Source of the DNA: Populus alba
Lineage: Eukaryota; Streptophyta; Magnoliopsida; Malpighiales; Salicaceae
DNA: 64,000 nt
Direction: 5' to 3'
Assembly (NCBI RefSeq): GCF_005239225.2
Contig: NC_133301.1
Coordinates: forward strand, 14,818,318-14,882,317
Made by a program: the position numbers and the translations under genes. The notes beneath the pieces were generated by a model. It worked only from the letters and a program-made list of their open reading frames with translations. It was not told where the DNA came from and searched no databases. This document shows positions 49,801 through 61,669 of the stretch, piece after piece (position 1 is the stretch's first letter; each line of letters opens with the position of its first letter).

Positions 49801-49819
49801 TCGTAAAGGAAAGTGACTA

Positions 49820-51365
49820 ATTGAAATTACTTGCCAAAAGGTACCAAAATCAATACTAATTATTTTTAAAAAATATTAGAATATTTTGGATCCAATTTTG
49901 GAACATGAATATTTAGGCTGTGTTTTTTTAGGTTAATTATTTTTTAAAATATTTTTTTATTTTAAAATATATTAAAATAATATTTTTTTATTTTTAAAAA
50001 AATTATTTTTGATATTATCACATCAAAATAATATAAAAATATTAATTTTATTTTTTTTCAAAAACATTTCTATAAACTATATCAAAACACACTCTTAAAT
50101 ATAATTATTAACCCGATTTAAAGTTTGAGCAGTGGGTTTGTCGAGTGATATTTTGGAATAAAAAAAATTAAAATGATTTTATTTGAAATTAAAATTTAAA
50201 AAAAAAAAAAAAAAAAAAGCTACCACTTATTTCAACAAGATCATATATAGAACCGCAAAGATACCAGAATTTGATTGAATTAATTTCTTAAATGATTTGA
50301 AGGAAACTTGGCTTGAATTATTATTTTTATTAGCAAATTATCGAGTCAATTCATCAACTAAGCTAGTTATAATAAGTAGTTTAAGTATCATAAATATTTT
50401 TTTAGTTTTGAATTTGTGATGCTAATGCAAGGAACAAATTCAGTATCATCCAAAGCCAATATAACCCTTCGAATTATGTTTATTTGGCTGTTACTCGTTT
50501 TACTTTAATTTGGGGGTGTTGCAGTAATGTGTGCAGCATTGGACTATTTTGCTTTGTGTAAAAACAGGGAAATGAAACTTTCAAACCCTTTTTGTGATTA
50601 ATTAGTGTTTGTAACAGATAATTCTGTGATGGGATGGATTATCCTTGTTTTTATGGTGTGAAACTACTTTTCTAGTCTTGTAAAGGCTTATTTTACATGA
50701 GTTAGTTTAATTGGTGAAGTTATAGAAGTATAGTTGCATGGATTAGCTAGCTAGGTGGATCCAAGAAAATGTGTGATCATTGCAAGCCCCCTTAGCCCAT
50801 GCATCAATGATCCCATTTGACAGGGATTTGGGTCTTGTTTTTCAGTTATTGGCAAAGTTATTAATATTGAAATGATATTGAAATTGCATTTTAAGAGGTT
50901 GCTCTGGCAAGGTGTTTATCCTTCATTAGGGTTTTTGCTGAGGCCGAGTTGCTAGCTAGCCTTGCATGATGCATCCACAGCTCTACGAATTTAGATCAGG
51001 CAATCTTCTTAGAACACTGGCGGATTTTAGCTAAAAAGAGAACATAGAAGAAAGAGATCAGGATCGGCAAGAATCCATTTTTCTTGTTCCAGAAAGAAAA
51101 ATAGAGGCTCATACAAGAAAGGGCCAGTTCAATGGCTATGCTATAAGGACGTGTTGCCTCAACACCATAAAATTGCTTGGGCCAGAATTAGCTCTAAGAA
51201 AAAAGGGGAAATCCACACATTAAGGCATATCACTCTGCCAGATTTCACTTAGAAAATCAACATTCTAAAATGGAAATTAAAATGAACCCATCATTGATCT
51301 TTGGTAAGAACGTAGTAATCAATAACAAAAACACAGTTGTTTCTCTTGTAACCATTCATTTTAAC
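49820..51365. other. Gene-free spacer between PRHA and the ATP17-like gene
   Basis: The spacer holds an AT-rich repeat copy at about 49915-50100 (edges GGCTGTGTTTT and AAAACACACTCTTA) and a poly-A run near 50200. I see no gene in the rest. Confidence 0.55.
49915..50100. repeat. AT-rich interspersed repeat copy
   Basis: A drifted copy, in inverse orientation, of the family at 11.4-13.0 kb. It has the ATTATTTTTGATATTATCACATCAAAATAA-like centre and AAACACAC edge. Confidence 0.5.
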
Positions 51366-51369
51366 AGTG

Positions 51370-51538
51370 GATCACAAAAGTAATAAGTTCAACCAGTCAA
51401 AAGTATTTTATTTCATCATTTCAGACTGCAAACCATTGGCAAAGACAGTATCTTCCAGTCTACAATGTCCAGAAATACCAAAAAAACACCAAGCAAATAA
51501 ATGTTCACCAAAGCAACTTCCAGAAGGTTCACCGAGTC
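51370..51538 (-). other. Candidate last (3'-UTR) exon of the ATP17-like gene
   Basis: On the minus strand, a strong acceptor (pyrimidine run ending TTTCTCTTTGCAG) opens an exon at 51538, with an AATAAA signal at 51412-51407 about 130 bases on. It pairs with a donor AAAG/GTAGCG at 54279/54278, 34 bases after the stop of the upstream gene. If both are used, the intron is about 2.74 kb. Confidence 0.4.
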
Positions 51539-52179
51539 CTGCAAAGAGAAACAGTCGAGTCAAAACCATAAAATATGATTACCTTCACAAACAGAGACAT
51601 GGACCCGCACATACATGTGCAGCAATAATCCATATTGAGTTATATCTAGTTAAGAGTTAAGGTTCAGGTTGTAAGCAACACACCATTGCTGATCTCAAGC
51701 CACCCAAAATTGTCAGGAAATGTAGCACAGATGAGCACGCCAAGACTCGGTTCCAAAATTATTTGAAAACTCACAATAGATATACACACATGCATGAAGA
51801 ATTTCATAAAACATGAGTTTTATTCTAATAGAGAGGTATGGCAACACTCATTACAAAGCACACATACTAATTGGGCTGTCAAAAAGAAATGTAATAGATC
51901 TGAGTAAAGATTTATTTCGTAGACATGAGAGAGAGAGAGCAACTCAGATAAGGCAAATTGAGTGTGAAGTTGTTTGCGATATGTTTTTAGCATACACTTT
52001 TTTCTCTTTGAACTTATATCACCCATCAAAAAAACTACAGAGCATTATGTTTCCATTAAACATAAACAAGGAAAGAACAGACACCAAAATAATCCTATTC
52101 CAAGAAAAAAAAAACATAGAAAGAAAACTCCTATCCCCACAGTTTAAGTTTCATTAACCCCATTCAGAAATTTTCAAGC

Positions 52180-52444
52180 AATTTAAAGGAGAGAAAGGAT
52201 GCCAAGGCACTCAAGATTCCATTCCAAGAAAGAAACTACTACCATAAGGTAGGCTTGCGTTTAGGCAAAGGGACAATGCCTATGGGCCCCCATGCATGCA
52301 TCAGATTTTTTACAATGCTTCAGTGGTATGGTTGTCAAATTTAAAGGAGAGAAAGGATGCCAAGGCACTCAAGATTCCATTCCAAGAAAGAAACTACTAC
52401 CATAAGGTAGGCTTGCGTTTAGGCAAAGGGACAATGCCTATGGG
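52180..52444. repeat. Identical 107-bp direct repeats with patchwork spacer
   Basis: 52180-52286 and 52338-52444 are identical in every base I compared. The 51-base spacer contains CATGCATGCATCAGAT and AATGCTTCAGTGGTATGGTT, which recur near 52629 and 52692. Confidence 0.9.
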
Positions 52445-54312
52445 AACCCTTACAACTTCATACACAATTCTTATTAGCAAAGAGCATCAAAATCAAAACC
52501 TGTAAATACACATGTGAATCCCTTTTTCCTATGCATTAAAAAAAACTCTTTGGTATCTATATGAATAGACCATAAACAAATTCTTTATTTCATAAACTCC
52601 GGAATAAAAAAAGAGAATACTGTGTGCCATGCATGCATCAGATGACCACGTACCTTAAGCATGTAGCACAGCAAAGAACATAATATTAGTTAATGCTTCA
52701 GTGGTATGGTTGTCAAATGTACAAAGGTGTATATGCACATAACAAATGTATACATCCAGGGATAAACACCAATTTGCAAAGTTGGGCACTTTATTATAGG
52801 CGGGGTGGTAAAGAGAAAGGAAGGCCAATGTGATGTCCAAATGAACATTGGATCAACAGTGATGAAAGGGAAAATAGATTGGGTACACTAACATTGTCCT
52901 TTAAACTATTGGTTCATGAAGGTATACATCCATGAAATTAAGCTGTGAATAGGACAGATAGCATAAGATGATCCAGGAAGACTTAGGCATAACACAAACA
53001 GAATTTTAATTCCCCTCATACTTGATCCCTTTTCAGTTCTTCCAACCTTCTGATTCTAACAAGTAATATAAGCAGAGCATAAAGTGGGTCTAGAAGAAAA
53101 TTAAGGAAAAAACGCAAAGGTTCTCTTAGGAAACTACATAGCCAATACTCTAACAATAGGATACTGCAAGTATCTAACAGAGCAAGAGGAAAACAGTAAA
53201 GAGGAATCCACAACACATTCATAAAAAAAATTAATTATCAATACTCCGGGCATTATGAACTTCAAAACTGTCAAGCTATAGCAAAGAAAATGTAGATAAA
53301 ACCAATAAACAATACAGTCAACCACATAACTTGTAACCAAATTGTATATTCAAGTATTTCCCACCACGCTCCTTTCCACCAAACCCCCACCCCACCTCCC
53401 CGACCCCATCCTTCTTGAACACATCGCTTCAATCATCCAAATAAACAAACATTTGTTAAATGGTATTCTGCATCCACTCAAACAACTCTTCCCAGTCAAA
53501 TCACTTCTTTTTATTTTACCATATTAAACCTGAAATGAATAAAATGAAATCCAAGACCAAGGCACTAAATCACATTAACCAACAACCAATTACCCTATAA
53601 AACCACCTGGGAACTAAAAGCGAAAACATGAATGTAACTGTAATCACTAAGGATAACCACTCGACATGCTCATGTGCCAACCAATAGAAATTAACAAAAT
53701 GAACAAAATGAAAAATAAAGCTCCAGTAAAATCCCTGAAACCTAGATTCATTAATCAGGGGGAAATGGGGGGAAAAAACCAGCAACACAATCCAATCACA
53801 CATTACAGTTCTCCCACCAAATGAAAATCCCAAAACACAAATTCCAAACATACGCTTCAACGTTCTCTCACATCAAACCCAACAAAGAAATCCCCTAGAC
53901 AAACCACAATCAAACCCAAAAACCACTGATGTATAATTACATACAATCAAAACCACACAAAAACCACCAATAAAATCACTAATCACACCACAAAAAAACC
54001 CAACCGCCTACATTTCAGAGACATGTCAAAATCAACTACCTAAACGTGCCTTAACACATGAAAGTAATAAAAAAACAAACAAAACCTACCAATAAAACCA
54101 TCCAAAAATCTACTCAACCCTTTTGAGCTTCCAAATCCATCAACAAAGCCCAACAATAAAAAAAAAATAACAAAAAGACTAGAAGGAAACTGTCCAAAAA
54201 CACCGATCGATCAATCAAATCCCATCAAAATACACAAAACTCACAAGCAAAATCACCAATAAATACCGAAAGCGCTACCTTTAATAAAAAGACCGATAAA
54301 AACCGTCACTCC

Positions 54313-54585
54313 CTAGTGCCCACCATGCTCCTTAGCATGTTGCTGGTGCTCAAGATGACGGCGTTCCTCAGGAAGAGCAATAAGGTAAGACAAAATCATG
54401 CCACCATAGCAAACATGAAGAAGTGGATCGATTGAGCTTGTTTCTATATACTTCGCATGGTAATTATCCATTCCTCTTTGCACTGCTTTCTTCACATAAC
54501 CAATTGACAGCATCGGCTTCACGTGGTCAGGCAATTCCTTAACTTTCAAGCCCTTAATTTCGCTGTAGAGCTTCCTTAATGCCAT
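54313..54585 (-). CDS. ATP17: Small mitochondrial ATP synthase membrane subunit (subunit f / ATP17-like)
   Basis: A single coding exon of 90 residues begins MALRKLYSEI and ends with a His-rich tail (HLEHQQHAKEHGGH). Residues about 55-72 (LLHVCYGGMILSYLIALP) form one membrane helix. One helix near the C-terminus followed by a His-rich end resembles subunit f of the mitochondrial F1Fo ATP synthase (yeast Atp17), and I recall a near-identical 90-residue plant protein (At4g30010) assigned to complex V. It would sit in the inner membrane near the proton channel and dimer interface. By recall, PRHA and this gene are also near each other in Arabidopsis, which would support synteny. The family call is fairly sure; the exact subunit name is less so. 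Confidence 0.7.
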   Translation of the reverse strand: MALRKLYSEIKGLKVKELPDHVKPMLSIGYVKKAVQRGMDNYHAKYIETSSIDPLLHVCYGGMILSYLIALPEERRHLEHQQHAKEHGGH

Positions 54586-54994
54586 TTGATCGAGTGGGAT
54601 CGATAAAACCCTAAACCTATTTTTTTTTTTAACTTGGGGATCAGGTTCTCGTTGATGAGCGGAGAAATTTATAGACTATAGAGAGAGGCGAGAGGGTGGG
54701 GAGTGGGGAGCGAAGGAAATATTCTGGTACGGTTAATTGGATGTGTTTGTAAAATCATGGACCGTCAATATTGGTGATATCCATCTCAAGGAAATTTTGA
54801 TTTTTTTTTTTAATTTAACAACTTTTTTAATAGGTAAAATAACACAATTTAAAAATAAATTGTGAAATAATATAGTTTATACGAGATTTAAAGTTATCAA
54901 TGTTTGGAAATGCAAAAGAATTTCAGATGAATTAGCATAAATTATAATAAAAATATAGAAGAGAGAAAAAGAAAAAAAAAGGTTTTGAAGGCAC

Positions 54995-55770
54995 ATAAAA
55001 AATGTGTTTGGTATTGCGGTAGTTGTTGTGGTTGTAGTTTGAAAAAAGTTGTTTTATAAAAAATATTTTTAGTTGAGGTTGGTTTGAAAAAATAGGTATT
55101 TGGTTAAAACTGTAGTTGAAATTAAGGTTGAAGAAAAATAATTTAATGTGTTTAGTTAAGAATGCTTTTAAAATTGAGGTTATAAAATAAATTTAAAAAA
55201 TATATATTAATATTGATGATTTTTAATTTAAATATTGTGGATTTAACTATTGCTATTATATCATAAAATAAATCATATTTTATATAAAATATTTTTTATT
55301 ATTCCATGAAACCATCTATAATTCCATTACGTACGAAATACATCCGACAAGAACTACAGTTTTCATAATTTTTTTTATCATGTAATAAAATTAGATAAAA
55401 TATTATATGTATAAAATTCACTTTAAACTAAGTTTTTTTTTTAAATGTTAAAAAAACTAACACACTAAAATAAAAAAATATATAAAAAAAAAAAAAGAGG
55501 AGGTCCATGCAGTGCAAGAGAATTGCACTGTTCACTATTTTTTAAATGAACAGTGCAATTCTCTTGCACTGCTCACATGAACAGTGCACATTAACGTGAA
55601 CAGTGCAAAAAAAGCAATGAATTCTTACTTTTCAAATACTGTGTTTCCAACGCAAAAAAAAATGGGACCCAGTAAACATTATATCTCTTTTTCCTTTAAC
55701 CAAACGATTGCAAACTGCGTTTTAATTAAAACGCCGCTGCAGCCGCGTAGCCAAACGAGCTCAAAAGCTC
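54995..55770. mobile_element. Non-autonomous element with GTTTGG..GCGG inverted ends
   Basis: The left edge TGTTTGGTATTGCGGTAG is imperfectly inverted at the right edge (reverse complement CGTTTGGCTACGCGGCTG). The interior is AT-rich with no transposase. It contains a perfect hairpin at 55511-55570 and repeated GAACAGTGCA motifs. The ends are of the type seen at 12784-12990. A target duplication is not clear. Confidence 0.6.
55511..55570. repeat. Perfect 24-bp hairpin, 12-nt loop
   Basis: Arms 55511-55534 and 55547-55570 are exact reverse complements (left arm starts AGTGCAAGAG, ends CACTGTTCA). Two more GAACAGTGCA motifs follow near 55579 and 55594. Confidence 0.92.
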
Positions 55771-55916
55771 CAATTACAATATTACTAATACTATAAAAAG
55801 AATTTCAACAAAACAAATGCAATGATACAAAAAAAAAAAATCACCAATAATTTTGGAGTAGGCCATATTGTTCATCACCCAAAGAAGGCAGGTGGCTCAT
55901 TTACTTTTGGCAATAA

Positions 55917-56333
55917 GAGCATCTCCAATGGAGAAGCTAAATGGATAGCCAAAAAAAATAAAAAAAAATAATATTTTGGCTTTTCTTTGCTTATTTTTTA
56001 TACTCCAAGAGTAAAGCCAAACAAAATGTTAAAATATCTTTTCTTTCCCACAAATGTTATTTCCTACATATCTCTCAAAAGAGCCAAAACTAACCAAGTG
56101 GGGTCAAATAAAAGAATAAGCCAATTAAATCTAGCCATGTGAAAAAAAATACATCAAAATCATTAAAAAAAATAATAATAAAACACTTATTTATTCTATT
56201 CTAATAGAATTGGCTTTTCAAATGACTTTTTTCCATTGGAATATGCATGGTAAAAAAAACTATATTTATACTATTCAAAATGCTATTTTATCAATTTGCC
56301 TCTTTAAAATAGCATCTTCCATTGGAGATGCTC
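55917..56333. mobile_element. Tourist-like (PIF/Harbinger) MITE, TAA target duplication
   Basis: A 417-bp element begins GAGCATCTCCAATGG and ends with its exact inverse CCATTGGAGATGCTC (15-bp perfect terminal inverted repeats, weaker similarity further in). It is flanked by TAA at 55914-55916 and 56334-56336. The 3-bp TWA target site and these ends are typical of Tourist-type MITEs. There is no ORF, so it is non-autonomous. Confidence 0.88.
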
Positions 56334-56339
56334 TAAGCG

Positions 56340-59300
56340 TAGCCCACACTAGTCATAGTTAGTGATTTTCTTGATGTCGTTAGATTTATTTCGTCGATAT
56401 CTTTTTAATTGTACTAGTAAAGTTATAATACAGCTTTGATGAACCTTTAGAGCCTTTTTTTTTCTTTCTTTTTATTTTCTCTTTTCTCTGTCTTTATTAT
56501 AATTTGTGCTAACTCATTTGAGATTTTTTTAAAATGTCAAGTTTTTAAACAGTGACAACTTTAAATCTTGTGTTTTTCAATCATAATATATACAAATCCT
56601 GTTATTTTATTTCAAATTGTGTTAGTTTGGCAATTAAAGGGAAAAAAAACATGCTATTAAGCAAAAATACTTGAAAATTTATGTTTTTTCTATGAATAAC
56701 AATGGATATCCATGGATTGAGTTTTGTACTATTAATACCCAAACCCGACCTAATAGGGTTTCACATACCCATAATTTGAACATGAACTCAAATAGTATGA
56801 TACATAACTATTTAGCACATAATGAACTCGACAAACATTTAATTTTTTCAAATTTTAAGGATATATATTTATTTTAGGTCATGTAGATTGGTATTCATAA
56901 CTAGCCCAAAACATGACTTTATGTCTTCGGATTTTAACCAAACCTGAGTAAAAAGCTTGGGATAAAACCAGAGTAAAAAACTTGTATGTTATTTTGACCA
57001 TTTTTTTATAAAAAAATTAGGGTTAACTTTATTGATTCATGACTAGAGCCTTACCCTGAGTCAATCGATTATGATAATATTAATTTTTATCAAATTATAA
57101 AAAAAATGAAATGGAATATTATCTTAAGTGGCAATTTTGCCACTAAAATTAAGAAATTAAAATCTTCAAAACTAAAGAAAAAAATAAATCATTAAAACTT
57201 ATCTAAAAACATGAAATTATAGAGTACCATGTAAGGGTAAGTCCTTTTTTATTATCTTATTTAATTTTATTTTACCATAATTATAGATAATAATAAAAAA
57301 AAAAAAAACTTTGAAAATTCTGAAACTTAAGGTAAATCATCATACTAACTACTTCAAGAAAAATGATTTATAATTAATATTTTGTTTGAGGTACCGTGGC
57401 TTCTATTAAAAAAATATCAAATTGATTTTTTTTAAGTATTTTTTTATGGTTTTGATATGCTAATATAAAAAATATGAAAAAAAAATCATCTTAATATATC
57501 AAATGAAAAGTATTTTTGAAAAAACACACCACAACACAATAACAAACTCATAAAATTCAACTTGAGGAGAAAAATTCAAAATTGGATGTTTCAAGATTAA
57601 ATTAGAATTTTTTAAGGTTTATTTGAATTTATTGAAAGCTTAATTGCTAGAAATATTGATTTTTAAAAGTCAATTTAGGCTTTAATTGGAAGAAATTAAA
57701 GTCTGAATTCAAATTGTAATTTTTAAGAGTTAATTTAGTCAAATCAGGGACCTAATTACATACATATTGAAGTTTGATGGGCAATTAGGGACTTGATTGA
57801 AGAAATCTAAAACTAAGGATCAAACATGAAAATGCATGTGAATATAAGGGCTGAAATTGATCAAATTAGAGGCCAAATTAAAAAAAAAAGTTTGTTGTCA
57901 ATTAACGGTCAAAATGCATAAATTCAGAATCAGGATCAAAATGAAAAAAAGTCAAACTTAAAGGTTGAAATTTGAGTTTGGAACTATAGCGAGAGTTAAA
58001 TTGCATGCAACTAAAAAGTTTTTTGTTGTTGTTAATTAAAGGTGTATATGCCATAATTGGAAGAAAAAGGACTAAATTAAGACTTTTTAAATCTCAAATT
58101 TAAAACCGTAATTTCTATGGTTTTAACCCAGACAATATGTCATTTAGCTTTTATTCAGTTTCTTTCTGGGCAGTTCATGATGATTAGGTTTGCATATTTC
58201 AAATGCTCATTTTAGAGTTTTAGAATTCCAAATGGCATGAGATTTTTTGCAAATGAAAGAGGAATATCCCCTCTATAACTTTATTTCTATAAAATTAGAC
58301 ATTTACATCTCAATTATGAAAGTCTCTAACATCTTATTCCTAAATAGTTGTCTGATGCAAACCTTATGATCACGTGGTCACGCAACCCACAATCAAGATT
58401 GAGATCTGATCCCGGAAAGCTGAAATAGGTCTGATAGGAGTGTGACACAATGGAAACTTGCCCAAGGCACCAACACTATTGGAATGAGTAGAATGACGTC
58501 GCGAAGCCAATTAATCTTCGATAAGTCAAATTCAATTTGTTCAAGAACTGAAGAATGCAAGAATCACTTTCACACATTAAAACTGAAAAATTCAGAATAA
58601 TAATCATCAAAGCTGCAGAAATTTTAGCTTACATGAGTTTAAATAGTTCTTGAAAATTTAACCCTAAAGGACCCCTTATGTGGACTTATATGAGGTCCAC
58701 TCAAAATTGGCCCAAAACCCTAGACTGAAAAGCCCATAACCTGATCCAAACAAGCCTTGGACCCTAGTTTAAAACAAATTTTTAATTAAGCCCAAACATT
58801 AAAGAAAAAAATAAAAATAACTAATCTGTTATTAAAAACCACTAGCCCTTCTTTCTTTATGTAGCTAGGATGAATAAGGAATCCTTATAAGAAAAGGATT
58901 CTGAAACATTAATGAATCACTGCCACACTTGTAGATTATATTGCAGCTCATTAAAGAACCTTGTAGAACTAGGAAATTCTCAAAATTAGCTGCCACATCC
59001 TTATAGAAAAAGAATCCTAACCAAATAGAAAGTCCACAAGTCAAATGGAAGTAAATAACAAAATTCATATAGCCTCCGTTGACCAGTATTGCGGTTCCTT
59101 CCCGAACTTTGATTGACCTGAATTTTTAATCCAAGGTAGTAAAACATGTTTGGAGAGTCCACATAAAATATTAGCCCGATCCAACGGTCGGATTGAGAAT
59201 TATGGTTGTTGTCGTAAACCTAGACTGTTGCGCTTTTTACGCCAAAATCTGAATTTGACCTTACTTGGGTCGTATTATAAGGCTGAATCGTATCATCATC

Positions 59301-60660
59301 ACTCAATTTTTAGATTTGAAGCTAATCATGTTAGCACATTGAATGAATGAATGAATGTAGAGTTACAAACCTTTAAATTGAGTAAGAATAGATCCATATG
59401 AAAGGTGTGCATCCTCTCTACTAGATCTAGGTAGTCTCAAGTGACGATGACATCGGAATTACTCCGACGAAGCTTTGAAAGTGAAAAACTCAATTAGCCC
59501 TAACAATGCAACTATTTTGCAAAAAATGACTCAGGTTTTATGTTTTTTGTTAGTTTGAAATTAATTTTTCAGTAATCAAAATTAATTTTTAACTGTTGAA
59601 ACAAGCCTTTTCTAATATTAATGTGAGCTTTTTAGTTTTACTTGTATATATATATTTATTATTATATATAATAAAAGAAAATAATAAAGTAGAAGTAAGT
59701 TTTTGAATAGAGAAGTTAATGTTGGTGAAAATTTTCTTCAAGATGCTGCATATCTCTTGTTGTTGTGTTTCCTGGACATAAATGTTCGTCTCTCCTTACC
59801 ATTGTAATTTTGAAAAAAAAAAAGTTAATACGAATATGTTAATAACTCAAGTTTTTCTTCTTGCTGGTAAGATATTGATTTAAAAAAAAAACAATTCAAA
59901 AAAATACCAAAAATATCCTAATCATTATTTATACATTATATCTAATAATATTAGTTTTAAACTCTTGATTGAATCTAATCTAATATGGCTTACAATACTA
60001 AATTAAAACTCAAATCCATCTCAGCCCTTAAAAAATCTCTCAATTGATCATATCCTGTCACGTTATCTAGTGTACTAAGTATACAGTGCATCTTATTACA
60101 CCGAAAAAAATATTTGTCAATCGGAATCATCAAATTAAGTGAACCGTAGCCGAATAATTAATTTTGAAGTGACCCAATGATCCACAAGCTTCAGAAGCAT
60201 TAGATTACCATGCTCGCGTCCTTACCTTAGCAAACCCTATAGACTTTCTCTTCTCTTGTCGGCAATTCTCGCTCTCCTCAAATCTCTCAACTCTGGCCAC
60301 CTTAATTCGTCGGACAACCACATAAAGCCTCATCTCCTCCTCGTGAGAAAACCCAGGTTGCTATCATTGACTTAGGCGCCTCATCTTACCAAAAAAAGGT
60401 CACGACGTCTTCAGCTACCCAAAGCTTCAAAATGTCGATTCTCTCTTTATCAGCAATCAAAAACCACCACCACCACCACCATTAGAATCCTTCCACCGAG
60501 ATATAACAGAATCTACCCTTTTTGGCTTGAAATCTCATTAAAAAATCTCTCCTTCTCCAACAATGGCCACATGTGAGCAACACGCGCCACCAAGGGTACT
60601 TTTGTAATTTCAAAGGGTATTTATATCTTTTTCTCCTATACAGTGACACTCAGGTAATTT
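56340..60660. other. Gene-free repeat-like spacer
   Basis: No supported gene. 57380-57545 is a drifted copy of the AT-rich family (TTTTGATATGCTAATAT block, AACACACCACAACACAA edge). 57550-58060 consists of loosely repeated AATTGAAG/TCAAATTAG-type phrases, and 58370-59500 is less AT-rich and may be an old transposon remnant, but I see no protein motif. 60230-60560 is CT-rich with a CCACCA run. Confidence 0.5.
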
Positions 60661-60674
60661 TGAGGTCTTTTAAG

Positions 60675-61659
60675 TAGGGGTGAGCAAAAAAACCGAAAAA
60701 CCGATTAAACCGAGAAAACCCGAAAAAAAATAACCGAAAAAACTGAACCGAAAAAAAAAACCGATTAGAATTTTTAAAAAACCGACCGGTTTGGTTCGGT
60801 TTCGGTTTGATAAGCCTGAAACCGAAAAAACCGAACCGAACCGAACCGGTTCAGTTAAAAAAAATACTATAAATACCTTTTATAAATTTTTAACCCTAAC
60901 ACTCCCCCCTCCTTCTGCATCCAGCAGCCGCCCCACCCCCAGCCCCCACAAGCCACAACTCTCAAATCTCAAATCTCAATCTCCCACACTCTCGTCCATC
61001 ACTTTACAAAACTTCATGGCCAGATCTAGACTTCTAATCATCTAACAAAACTTCAACAAGGCTTCAATCTTCATCTTCAAATCTAACAACCCAGGGACTG
61101 GTTTAGTGTATGCTTCAAATCTTCATCTTCCTCTTCAAGGCTTCAGTGTTTGTTTCCTCTCATCGCGGTTTTGTGTCCTTTTTTTTTTTTTTTTTTAAGG
61201 TTGACGCAACTCCTGTTGTAATTCTTGTAAGGCTTAAAAGAAAGATTAAAGCTTTGTACATCATGGGTTTGTAATTTTTCGCTCTTGTACATCATGTGTT
61301 TGTAATTCTTGCTGTCTTACCAGAACTTTGTAGTCTGCAGTCCCATGATAGTTTTCATAAAGCTTATGATGACAGATTTGTTGTTTGTTGAGTAATTGGG
61401 CTTTCGAAATTGTGGGGTTTGTAGGGAAGAACGAGAGGGAAGCTGGAGAAGCTATAGAGAAGATTGTTAAAAAAACCCGGTCGGTTTGATATAGGTTTTT
61501 CCGGTTTTTATGTTAAAAAACCGAACCGGACCGAATCGAAACCGGTCGGTTTGAACCGGTTCCGGTTAGGTTCCGGTTTAAATTTTTCAGTTTTTCAAAT
61601 TTTTATTTTGGTTACCTTTTTAGATAAAAACCGAACCGAACCGAAAATAATCACCCCTA
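60675..61659. mobile_element. Non-autonomous hAT element, 8-bp target duplication
   Basis: The left end TAGGGGTGA is inverted at the right end TCACCCCTA. Flanks are CTTTTAAG (60667-60674) and CTTCTAAG (61660-61667), an 8-bp target duplication with one mismatch, as expected for hAT. Both subterminal regions are packed with ACCGAA/TTCGGT motifs. The middle has CT-rich sequence that may be captured host DNA. The frames at 60791-61045 and 61464-61715 are motif-array translations, not genes. Confidence 0.85.
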
Positions 61660-61669
61660 CTTCTAAGAG

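Noticed and set aside
53570..53860. 96-residue minus-strand frame in the ATP17-like 3' region
   Set aside because: Hydrophobic composition but no recognisable family; it lies in the probable 3'-UTR intron and is taken as chance.
57550..59500. LTR retrotransposon
   Set aside because: Sequence looks repetitive but I found no paired LTRs, primer-binding site, polypurine tract or gag/pol motif, so I left it as unclassified spacer.
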